Below, in pieces: positions 25,801-37,800 of a DNA stretch of 64,000 nt. The stretch is from Stenopsyche tienmushanensis (taxonomy: Eukaryota; Arthropoda; Insecta; Trichoptera; Stenopsychidae): NCBI GenBank assembly GCA_008973525.1, contig WACJ01000515.1, positions 372,001-436,000 of the forward strand. Reading direction: 5' to 3'. How positions within the stretch are numbered: position 1 is the first letter of the stretch; the number at the start of each line of letters is the position of its first letter. The notes beneath the pieces were generated by a model. It did not search any database. It was not told the origin of the DNA and saw only the letters and a program-made list of their open reading frames with translations. The position numbers and the translations under genes were made by a program.

Positions 25801-28800
25801 TTTTTATTATTAACGTTTGATCAAATATTTTACAGGGCTGTCTTTGAAATTCTCAAAAACTCCTCCGCCATCGCCGGTTGATCTAATACATCGTGCTGCA
25901 GCGTCTACTGATGCGGCAGGACAGCAACGTAAGGGTGAGAGAAAGACTTGTATATTGAATGAGTAACGAGATCATTTATTTGTTTATACTTGAATTAAAT
26001 TTAAAACTGAAGTCGATCCATAAACTAAAAGAAATCATTATTATTCGCTGTAGCTTTAAAAAAGTAATGTAGAAATACGATATATCTAACGTGTTTGTGG
26101 GTAAAGCTAAAATTATGTGTTGTATTTGAGTAATGATATGCTAAATTAGCTTTGGCAGTAGTTATTTCTCATTAATTTAATGGAGAAATAAGGACATTTA
26201 CCAAAAAAATTATGCACTAAAATCCATTGAACTCTTAAATGATTCCAAAGAAAATTGTGTGACTATAAATTTATGACAATTTTGAGTTTATTATGATTTT
26301 TCTGTCTATGTTTCTCTTTCTGGCATGCATATAAACTATTAGATTGAGGGTATTAAATTATTTCATTTAAAGAGTCATATTTATTGATAAACAGTCATCC
26401 AAATTTGACGCTTAAATGTTTTTCAACATAATGTTTTCTCGAGTTTTTTGAAGTGTAGCTCCATCTTGCTGAAAGTAGACATCAGATACATCAATGTGAT
26501 TCAATTGTCGCCATAAAAAATCATTCAAGATTGATTGGTATCGTTCAGCATTCACAATAACAGTGTCTTCAGCACTGTTTTCGAAGAAATTTGCCCAATT
26601 GTATTAAATTTAGGCGTCACTCTTGGATTACCTTATATTTTGTTGTATAGAAGCAAATATCAAAATAATTCCTATTAAAGTAATGATCTATTATATGACA
26701 TAGTTCTCTGATCAGTGCATTGTTGAAAAAAGTATATATATATATATGTACAATATTTATATATTATTTTGGGGTCGCTCCGATGTTGCTTGTATTAAAC
26801 TCGCTTTAATCCAATAGAGAATCACTATAGTACCATATCACAGGTCCTGAAGGATACACTTTGGACCAGCAATCCACTATGCTTTCCCCAAGAGACGCCA
26901 GATTCATCAAAGATTCACTTTCTTCAGACGGAGATAAATTACAAAGTGGTACGAAATAATTGATTTACTTAAAATAATCCACCGCAAAACTTTAATGATT
27001 AAGAAGTAAAAGTTTTTACAAAAATACTATATGTGTGTAAAGATTAAAAAAGTGTTGTTATATTTAAAGACATATTTCCATTGAATCTTAAATTATTTAA
27101 ACGATGACAAATTCAGATTGTTTTTGTGATGAAATGATATCATTTATTTATTCTTATCCTCATCCCATGCATGAACACAAATTTTAGGGAACATCAAAAT
27201 TCGGGGGTGTAATGATTAAAAATCGAGTGAAATTTATCTTGCAAATGGAAATTGATACATCTTCTAGTAAAATTATACAGCTTTTTCAGTTTCATCCAGA
27301 GCTTATGACTTATTTTTTGTATTGTAACTATCAATTTATTTTTACAGTAATATCGTAAGAGTGCACTTATTCATGCTATTATCAAAAATGTTTTAGTTAT
27401 TAAGTTGAATAAAAATATTTTGTCAGGTTCGAGCAACATAGGTAAAAGAAGATAAAATATTCCAAATAGTATGTAAAGAAATAATTTTTCAAAAATATTT
27501 GTTATCAGATTTGTGATTGGTTCTACATTTCTTAAGGCTCTTGTCCAATTGAGAGGGCAAACATTATTGTTCCCCAAACATTTTTTTTATTATATATATA
27601 TATAACCGTTATCGCCAAGATATAATAGCTTAATATGCGTTTCCTCTGATGACTTTAATACTAAATTATTTAGATTTGCTTTATGTACAAGGAAATTCAA
27701 AGAAAATCTTAATATTCTTCGTTATTAACTTATCCTAATGTAGATATACTAGGGTCATCTAGAAAGTAAGGTTACAAGGGTTCCCGAGGCTGGGATATTT
27801 TTTTTGTTTCGAAATTGGCGCACTTGGTGTGTAGTGGGGATCCTTATTGTTAGTTTGTTTGGTTCCGCGTGTTTGTCGGCCATTTTGTTTAGGCACAATA
27901 AATTATTTTGCTGGAGAGATCGTCGCGCGCTCCCACCACCTCTTTATGGTTTGTCTTTTGGATTTTTTTTTCCTGTGGGAGGGGATTCTCGCATAAGACA
28001 CCCTAGAGATAGCAGGCCCCGGGATGGTGTCAGATTCTTACTGACTAAACCCCTCCCTTGGTTCGTCGGTTTTATAATATATACTAAGTTGTCTAATTCC
28101 TCTTTTCTTCGCTATCGTTATGTTCACGTATGACATCCGTTCGCGAGTCGCTCATTCGTCATATCAGCGGTCCGAAAAGCGGACCTTTTGGCCACTCCGA
28201 CCTCGTTTAGGGCTTTTAGCTGCATTTGTTTGCGGCATGAAACAACGTAGCGTCTGGACACTATATCATAATATTTTTTTTACAAAAGTAACCGCCATCT
28301 ATATGTTAGGTCGGGTAATTTTGGGACTATTTTTGTATATTATTTTAAAACATACATTATAACAGTACTTTTAATATATTGCATTTATAATAGTATTAGT
28401 TAACTTTAAAAAATAAATTGAATTTCTGTGGGAGGGGGCGTTAAGTTAGATATTTGCCACGGGCATTTCATACCCTAGTTATGGCTCTGACAATAGCTCT
28501 GACAAGAGTCCAGAAAAGCTTCTCCCTCCTGTGTAAAACGATCCAAAAAATCCGGTGTGGGCATTCTGAGCACCCATCTCGCACACAATTTTTTTATCGA
28601 CACAATATCATCAAAAAGACTTCAAGAAATGTCAGGAAATACTTCGTGAAGGTGGTTAACATATATTTTCACATGTTTCCGATGGATATTCACGACGGTA
28701 ATGTTTTGCAAAATAAAAAAAATGGATCTCGCACGGACGGGAGGTGGCGAGAGCGTGCGACGACCTCGCCATTGGCAGAATTTACTGTGACTGAACAAAA

Positions 28801-31800
28801 TGGCCGACAAACACGCGAGACCAAACAAACTGACCGTTAAAATCCCCTCTATATGTCAGGTGTGCTAACTTCAAAACAAACAAAAAATCTTCTGACCTTT
28901 GGAGCCATTGTAACCCGACTTTGTAGATGACCTTTGTAATTTTTTTTAGAAATATTTTTTACTTTAATATATTGAACACATCAACAAAGAGATCGTTCAC
29001 GATCGAAATAGAAATACAATGTGATTAAAAGCAATACAACTAAATATCTATTCTAGTGCATTCAGCTAAAATATTTATTAAGGAGGTATTCTAGTCTAGA
29101 GCCACATTTTTTTTATCAGATATTTATTGAAATTTTCAGAATATTCGAATTTTTTAAAAAAAAAGTAAAAACGTGGTAAAACATGTCTTGGTTGACAGAA
29201 TTTCAACACTTCCTAGTCATTTGAAATAAAAAAAGATTCTTAATTAGTAAAGATGTAGCTATAGTCCCTACCTCAGAAAAAGAAAGTAATTTTATTTTCG
29301 CAAAACTGCGATTGTTTAAAAAAAAACATTTACCAGTCTTACTTTAAATTTCGATATAAATCTGGCAGGAGCGATAGAGGATTATATAGATATAGTTCCC
29401 ATTGAAAAAAATCAGTTAAAAATCCGTTTAAAGATTTAATTCTGGTAGGATCGGTTTAGTTGGCGCATCCCTAAAATAGCTATAAATCCGTAAATAATTT
29501 GAATTTTGGAAATTCCTTTGCAATGAAAATTTTAGACTAAAATACCCCTTTAATGAACCATATTTTAATTACCAAACCATTGGTGGTTAATGATTGAATG
29601 CTTGTTTTCCATTACAATGATCGAATGGCTTAAAGCTTTTTCTTTGAGATTAAATATTTGTTTATTAAACATGATTTATTAAATTGATTTGTAATATTAA
29701 GCCACTACATATGCATAAGAAAATGCTTATAATCGGACAAAAATAAATAAAATAGACATTTCATTGGAATAAATTGCTTAATTTGTGTCATTAAAGTTTC
29801 ATTTCGATCTGAAATCACAATTTTTTTACTTGAGCTTTAATACAAATAGATTCATACGATATATCCATTTTCTCTTTTTTTCGCGATTACGCGGAGACCT
29901 TAAGACTTTCAAAGTTGTGGTAAGTAAAAATGAAAACAACTTAAAAAAATGTTTAATTATTTTAATTTGGATTTGCTTTCCCCTTTTGAATCAAAGTTCA
30001 TAATGCTTCTTATGAGTCCGACATGGATCCATTTTTGAGTCTTGACATATATCATTGACTGCTTCAAATGCTCGTTTATTGCATACATGATTGTTTTATT
30101 TAATCATAGCATTGCATACAATGTAAATGAGGTTGCCATCGTTTCTAAGCATTTATGATCCATACGCAGACATTTATAAAAATGTAAAAATATTTGTTCA
30201 ATGCATATTATGTTCGCATGGCAATTTCAGGTGCATATTTTAAATATGTCATTAAAGAAGAAATGCTTTGAAATCTTTTTTGATATATGAGTGTGTGTTA
30301 AAAACTATTTCTAAATGTTCTGTATAAATGTTATAATTTTACTAGAAGATTAGTTGTTTCTTTATGTTTGTTATAATCTCTTCCCTGCCGGTCATTCTGT
30401 ATAGTATCATTTATTCATTAGTTAATCATCTTGGCATCCAATCTCTACATTTAGATTTTAAAAAACATGTGTTCAAAGCATAAACACATTAACGATTGTA
30501 AAGATATTTTCATCATTACAGTGTGATACAATAAAGAATGTTATACGTTTAAAGACCAAATAATATATGTCGTTTACATCTAAGTCTACGGTTCTTTCAG
30601 CTTTATATATGCTTACGTTTTCTGTTTCTTTCAATCTATTGAAAAAGACAAGAAATAACTAACACCTTTACTTAAATATTTTGTGTGTACATGACTTTTC
30701 AGCTTTCATCTAAAGATTTTTTGCTATTGCACAAGCCTTTTATACAATTAAAGAAACACAGCTTGTTCAACAAATTCAGGATTTTATATACAAATGTAAA
30801 TAAAATAAAATCAAACGATATGGTATTTAATCTATCAAACGAGGATCATCCAGAAAGTAAGGTTACAACATTAGTACGGTAGTAACACACCCACATATGA
30901 GCATTCTAAGTACCAATTTTTTCCGGCGCAACATCATCAGAGAGACTGAGAAATATCAGGAAATTAATCGTGTAGATCGTCAATCACCAAACGGCGATCA
31001 TTTCGCATTTATTCTTCATTTTTTTGCACAAGTTCATCCGAAATGATAATCTCCCACTCTTTGCCTCGTTGTGCGTATCAATACGGCCTTCTCTGGGCAA
31101 TCTAACCCACTTCGTGACATATTATCGACTCATCACATCACTACCATAAACTTCCGATGGATATTCGCCGTGGTATTGTTCTGCAAATTCAAAAAAACGG
31201 ATAAACGCGTGTATCTCGCATGGATCGGAAGAATTTTCTATGGCTGAACAAAATGGCCGACAAACGCGCTGAACCCAACAAACTTGTAACCTTACTTTAT
31301 AGACGACCCTCGTATATTTGGAACAGAGCTAATTTAAACACTCACCAATGTCATATTGAATCGAATAGCTTATGTGAACCAAAATTCGCACATATATGAT
31401 CATTTATTTGATACAAATGACTAAAATATTTTTCATCGTTCATGAAAATAACGTTTTTCGATCGTTGAAGTGCATCACTTCCAAAGTAGCATAATTCACT
31501 TTCATTCATGTGTCATTGGCCATTTCATGTTTTGGTTTTCCTCACTTTTGATATAATAGCATTTTCCAACATCAGATCTATTTTGAATTGAATTGGATTT
31601 TATTTTATAACATAGTGGTATTTCAAATGATAGTAAAATGTGTTTGATCTTAGCACAAATGTTGCATTTAACTGTTTATTTATTGGGGGATACGCGAAAA
31701 GATTATCGTCTTTAGGCGAAGCAAACATGAAGTTAACATAAACATAAATAACCGTTGTGGTTAAGCCGGGTTTATCGATCAAATTTACTATTTATATAGG

Positions 31801-34800
31801 GTCATCCACATTTAGCATAGTAATAGATATCAGACACATCATATGATTCAATTGTGGTCATAAAAAGTCACTAAACATTGATTGATATCGCTCAGCATTC
31901 ACAGTAACAGCATTTCCAGCACCATATTCAAAGAAATGTGATTCAATTTGCTCAATTGTACTTGGATGACCCTATATTATTTGCATGATCATATGCCCAA
32001 AACTATCTATATGTCTTATCCAGCGATATTCTTTTCTGGTACCCCTATAATTACTATTAATTTTGGATGAGCAGATAACTTCATCAATGTGGTTTGGATC
32101 TAACAATGTTATTAATATTCAAAAATATTAATTAAATCAAATAATACTATTCCATTTATAGTTATTGTCTACACAAATAGTTTATATTTTATTAAGTCAC
32201 TATATTTTTAAATGTGTTTTTATAACAGTATATTCCTTGATTTGGTTTTGTTAAGATTAAGTTTAGCTACCATAAAATGTGACTTCCTACTAATGTTGCT
32301 TTGAATGAGATATCCTTTATGATTTAAGAACTTGTGCAGATTGTTACAAATCTGCTCTCATTGTGTATTGTGTACTTCAATCTGCTCATATTAATTGGTT
32401 TTGTTTTTATTTACAGGATACATCTCGGAAGTGTCCAAAGTCCTTAGTAGATCAGCAAGCCCGAAATCTCCCACAAGACATCACGTCGATAATATATCAT
32501 TTGTCAATGTAGATACTCTAACTATGCATCCAGAGTCAGAAATAAAGGTTTCAGAAAAGGAAGAGCTCATTTCAAAAGTTGTCACCACTGACGTAAAAGT
32601 AGTAGAAGAAGTCACAAAAGCTGAAGTCGAGTCAAAAATAAAGAGCCAATCTGAAAAAATTGGATCTGATTTTGGAGATTCCAGAAAAACGTTCGAAGAG
32701 GAAACGCGAAAGAAGTTTGATAGCTTGAAAAGAGATTTTGCTGACGATGCAATGGCTAAATTCGAACAAATGAAACAAGGATTCAGTTCTGATCCCAGTA
32801 AAAAGATATTCGAAGACTTTGCCGTCGATGATACAACAACTACCACTATAATAACAAAGAAAGAATCTAGCACTCATCAGATTTCTGGAAAGGAATTCTT
32901 CTCCGAAAAGAAACACATATCTTCATCGGATGACGATTCCATAATTTCTTCTAAAATCGAAACAAAAAGAGCCGTAAGTGGCGAGGAATACGAACTGCAA
33001 GAAAAGGAAACATTCCAAAAATCAGGAGATGTGACGCATTCAGAACGAAGTTCACTTGAACGCGACCAGAAAGCTTCTGCTGAACGACAAGATTCCGAAG
33101 TACAAAAGTCGAAGAAAATCGGCGACGACCCTGCCGTTACTGTAACACAACGCGAATTTTCCGAACAGGGCCTTTATTCGGGAAGGCAAAGCAAGTCTGA
33201 AGAAAAGATGACCGCCATCAAAGACGACGTATCCAAGAAGTCAGAAGTATCCTATTCGGAAAGAGATCTATCACACGAACAATGGGGGAAAGAATATTTC
33301 ACCGAAAGATCTGAGCTGGAGCCGACCGAAGAAGTCGAAGGAGAATTTTCTCAAAGCAAAGACGTATTCATGAAATCTGCCGTGAGGATCGTCGAGAAAG
33401 ACGAAAAATTAACGTCGGAAGAAGTTGTGCAAGAGGGCAAAGTTGTAAGCTCTACGACTGGATTTAGCAAAGAAGAATCCATCGTCGAAAGTAAAGAACA
33501 CGACGATATGAGCTCGGATATTTCTCAAGATACGAGTTTCAAAAGCGAATTTATCGGAAAGCGAGATTCATTCGACGACAAATCAGAAATGTCCCCTAAA
33601 AGCAGATCAAGATCGCTGAAAAAAGAAGAGGTATACGAAGTGGATTTTATTAAGGAAATAAAAGTTTCCTCGTCTCAAAAATCCAAATGCTCAAGCCAGG
33701 ACATAAGCCAGGATACTCATTCAGAGTCGGAAATGTTAGGCGAATCCGATTTTATTGGACTTGCACACGATATAATACCGGAAGACCCCAAACAAGAAAC
33801 GGATCTAAAAGAAGAAAAAGTAGAGATTGCAAGCCCCGAGAAAAAGCTATCTCCGGTGCACAAACCAGAAGAACACATTCAGGAACACGTCTGGGAAGTA
33901 TCACTGCAGCAGCAAGAATCATTCGACGAGGTTGCATCCGATTTACCCCAACAGATGAAATCGCTGCACGAAGAACCCCAATCGATAGACACTGATTTTA
34001 TTTCGCAATCGGAGCCCAAGTCCTTCACTTCTGGCAGTGATTTAGGCATAACAACGCTAGCATCCGATCTGGATCTGAGAGTGAGCCAAAGTGGCGTAAG
34101 TGTTACGAGTTCAGACGATACATTCTGCGTCGAAGCTGCGTTTAGCGACAATCTAGATTCGTTAAAAGACTCGATGATCAAGTCCAGGGAGAGCATCGAA
34201 ACTGAATACATGATAAAATCGATCGACTCTCAAGATACGGAAACGTTGCACAAATCCATGGATTCGGTTAGTGCTGAAACTATGCAGCATTCTGACAAAG
34301 ATGACTTTTCTCTCGAGGCCGAGATACACAAGAAAATCGAACAAAAACTGTTAAAAGAAAAAAGCTTAGAAGATATATGCAGCAGTGGATATGACACCGA
34401 TCTCTCGTCTGCCGAGTTTCTCGTCTCGAAACTTGAACTTGAGCGAGGAGAAAGCGAACCTGTAAGACACCAACCTCTTGCAGATCTTTCTGATTTGGAA
34501 AAAACCATAGACGAAGTCAAACAATCGTTAGAGGCTGCCCACGGAGAAATTATCGGCGAAAAGAGCGATGGAAGCATAAAATACAAGCAATCTCCATCGG
34601 AATTCGAATTTAAGCTGATCAGCCCCGACAGACCCGAAGTAATTTATGAAGAATCAATCCAACAACCAGAAGTAATGCAAATGGTTGAGCAAGAATTGAA
34701 AGAAACACCCACAATAAAAGATGTGATAACTTCTGTTTCTTCCAAAGTCTTGGAAGAAGCGTACGAAGTCAAAGAAACAATTATAGAAAAGAGCGAAGAA

Positions 34801-37800
34801 ATCACTGCAAAGATTACATCAACCGAAGTGACAGTCGATGAAAAAGAATCGAAAACATCGCCCAAAGGAAGCGACTCCTCTTCGAAACAAGACGATACAT
34901 GTTTTACGTCAGACGATGAAAAGGATACAGCACAAGAGAAAGAAAAGTCCACTCAACCCGAATACAGCGACATATCGACCGGTCTCGAAAGCGGTCCTAT
35001 ATCACTAGTCGATACTGAGACTGAGCTGGTTTCTGATAAAGAAGACTCACCAAAAGACAGTCCAGAAGCTGTTAAATTAAGACCGGTTCAGAAACATTTG
35101 AAATCTGCTCATATGGTCATCGGCGATCGCCGATCGGGATCAGACGTTGAAGGATGGTCCAGCTCGGGAGAAAGCCACTACCAAAGCTTTGAATACACGG
35201 AAAGTCCGCACAGTCGTCCACTATCTTCAGACGTTGAAATAATGCTAACAGGACATAGCACAGCCGATTTCCAAAGCGCGCTGACAACCCAAGAGTTTTC
35301 GACCAAATCTCAAAGAACCTCAAAAGACTACGTAACAGCTCCTAGTACTCTCAGCTCTAGAGGCAGCGTCAAAAGCTTGGATTCAGAAAGCTCCGGTAAC
35401 GTAGCCAGTATTGATATTTCAGATGCTTCAGAAACTTTAGTTCCTTCAGCAGCCGAATTGAAAGAGGAAATGATTGAGAGCAGCCATTATACAGACCAAT
35501 TTGAACTCAAGGATAAAATCATACCAGAAGTTGCAGAAGAAGTGTTAGATACCATAAAAGAAAAAGACGATAGCGTTGTTCAAATTAATATTCCAATTAT
35601 CAAAGGATTGGTAATTCGCACGACAGACTCAAACGATCAATCTGACGAAGGTTCTCTGGACGAAGAATTGACAGATATAACCGAAGGATCGACGGAAATA
35701 ATTTGCAAAATGAAACGATCTCACGAGATGAGCTTTCAACCGAAAGAACTGCTTCCCGAAAAATTCCCATCAGAAAGCTTTTCAGAGAGCACCGACTTGG
35801 AAATCGATTCGGGCATACCCGAGTCTGATTCTCAGGTATTTAGCATGAGTAAAATTGAAACTGGTCCGAGTACAATTAGGCATACCAAAGAGTCAACGGA
35901 AAGCAAAAGTTCAACTAAAAGCAAGGAAGCTTCAAAGTCCTATGAGATTTCAGAAAAAATAGTAGAGTATCGGACATCATCTGTAGTCTATAAGACACCG
36001 GAGAAGAAGCCTAAACCAACTGAAGTGGAAACAATTATCGAAAGAAAAGTAGTAACTATCAAAGCTGAACCGAGACCAATCCATGTAACTACTGTAAAAA
36101 GAGAAGAGGTTGATTTTGACGCCTTAGACGCTAGCATTATACCGAAAGGAACTGCTGAATATGAAGAAATTGTCTCAACACAGGTTATTAAATCTCAATC
36201 GGGAACGACCGTCTCCAGCAGTTCATCTTCGGACAAGAAAACTCCCGAACCTTATCCTATTGATAGCAAACAAAGTTCTTCTTCAAGTTTAAAGATACAA
36301 GATGATCATTTATCAACCCCGCAGACACCAATTTCTAATCCTAGCCAAAGTTCAGAATCGACTGACAATGGACGAGAATATGTTCTTGACGATATGTATG
36401 AAATATCTGAAGATCCTGAGCTCTTTGCGAGCGAAAAAGCTTTGACTGATTCGAAGTCAGAAATTTCGGTCACAGTCGAAGAACGTACGCTTTATGAGAC
36501 ACAGAAAGAACCCGATTCACCAACCAGTGATGAATTTGAAATGGTCGACAAACCGAATGAAATGGACGACTTCGTAGTGATCGAAGAAGTTGCAAGAGAA
36601 GCTTCAGAATTCGATTCGGAGGGTAAAAGTCTGTCAATTTCGAAAGGTCAACTTGTCAAAAAACACGACGAAGAAGTAGAACAATATCTTTCTCAGACAG
36701 CTAAAAAGGCCAGCGAGACAGAATATAGCACATCTGGATCACTATCCGAAGAAGAAATCGGTCAATACGAACTGGAGCAGAGAAAGCTAAGGGCGCAAGA
36801 GAATGCTGAAATCGAAGCAGGTAAAAAATGGATACAAATGCAGTTCGAGGGCGATTTAGCTGCCGCAAGATATGATTATGATAGAGGACCCCTTGAAGAT
36901 ATCAAAGAAGAGGAAATGGCAGACTTTGATGCGAGCAGAATCGGGAGTTTTACTTCCCAAAAAGAATCTGTCGGAAGCTATGGAAGCTTGAAGAATTCAT
37001 ATGGAAGTATGTCAGAAGCTGATTTAATGCTTCGCAGGCGATATTTGATGCGATCTGGAGATCAAGACGATATATCTGTCAGTTCATTGCAAGAATTTGA
37101 AAATCTCGAACAGATCCTATCAATGGAAGCGTATCAACATTCTTCGTCATCACAAGATTCTTTGAACGGCTCGTTGCCTCGACGCTATCATAGAAATAAA
37201 AATGCACAAGGAGATGATGTGTCGATGTCTAGCTTAAAAGAATTCGAAGGTTTGGAATCTGCATGTCTTGAAGCGCTTAAAATCGAAATTACAGCTAAAC
37301 AGAAAGAAGCACTTTTGCTTTCGCAAGACGGCAGGCTCAGTAGTGCCGGATTCTTAGATATGGAAAAGCGTTCTTACAGCCATGGCAGCTCAGATAGTAG
37401 TCCTCCACAAAAAAGCGGTAGTAGTCCTGGTCAAAAAAGCGGCAGTCCATCGCAAAAGAGCGGTAGCCCCTCCCAGAAAAGTGGCAGTCCAGGACAAAAG
37501 AGCGGAAGTCCAGGACAAAAATATGGCAGCCCGTCCCAAAAAGCCTTAACTGACGCAATTGCAATCAGAAAAATGATAGACCAGCAAATGGCTGAAGGTG
37601 GAGATCCAAAAACCACGTCAATCACTACAGACGGAGGAGCTACCGTAACATATGTCATGACGCAGAAAAAAGTATATGACAATAAGGGTGCTTTCTACGT
37701 ACCAGATTCTACAAATACCGAATGTACTGAAAGCGTCTGCGTGAAAAAATCCAGCTACGAATGTAAAGACGAAGACTTAGAAGCAGATATAAAAGATCAA

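Larger units (their letters stand above)
27748..28939 (-). mobile_element. Mariner-derived element with nested LINE tails (copy 4)
   Basis: Left TIR CTAGGGTCATCTAGAAAGTA and right end GTAGATGACCTTTGTA. The left arm runs to about 27955. It is interrupted by an R1-like 3' end (27960-28075, minus) and a second LINE tail (28125-28215, plus), and mariner sequence resumes by about 28490. The right arm keeps the segment antisense to the transposase N-terminus but is heavily decayed. Confidence 0.78.
26949..32416 (+). other. 5.5-kb ankyrin intron, transposon-rich
   Basis: Lies before the 6-kb exon. It holds two mariner-derived elements (27748-28939, 30839-31313), LINE tails nested in the first, a diverged repeat at 29085-29562 and a MITE-sized Tc1/mariner relic at 31796-31976. 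I saw no further exon with matching phase. Confidence 0.85.

Noticed and set aside
25760..25835. Apparent transmembrane segment ([18 protein letters not shown]) extending the 2-kb ankyrin exon
   Set aside because: It is the 76-nt AT-rich intron read through. Splicing GTAGAT...TTTACAG restores the frame into [14 protein letters not shown]. Hydrophobic codons are expected from T-rich intron sequence.
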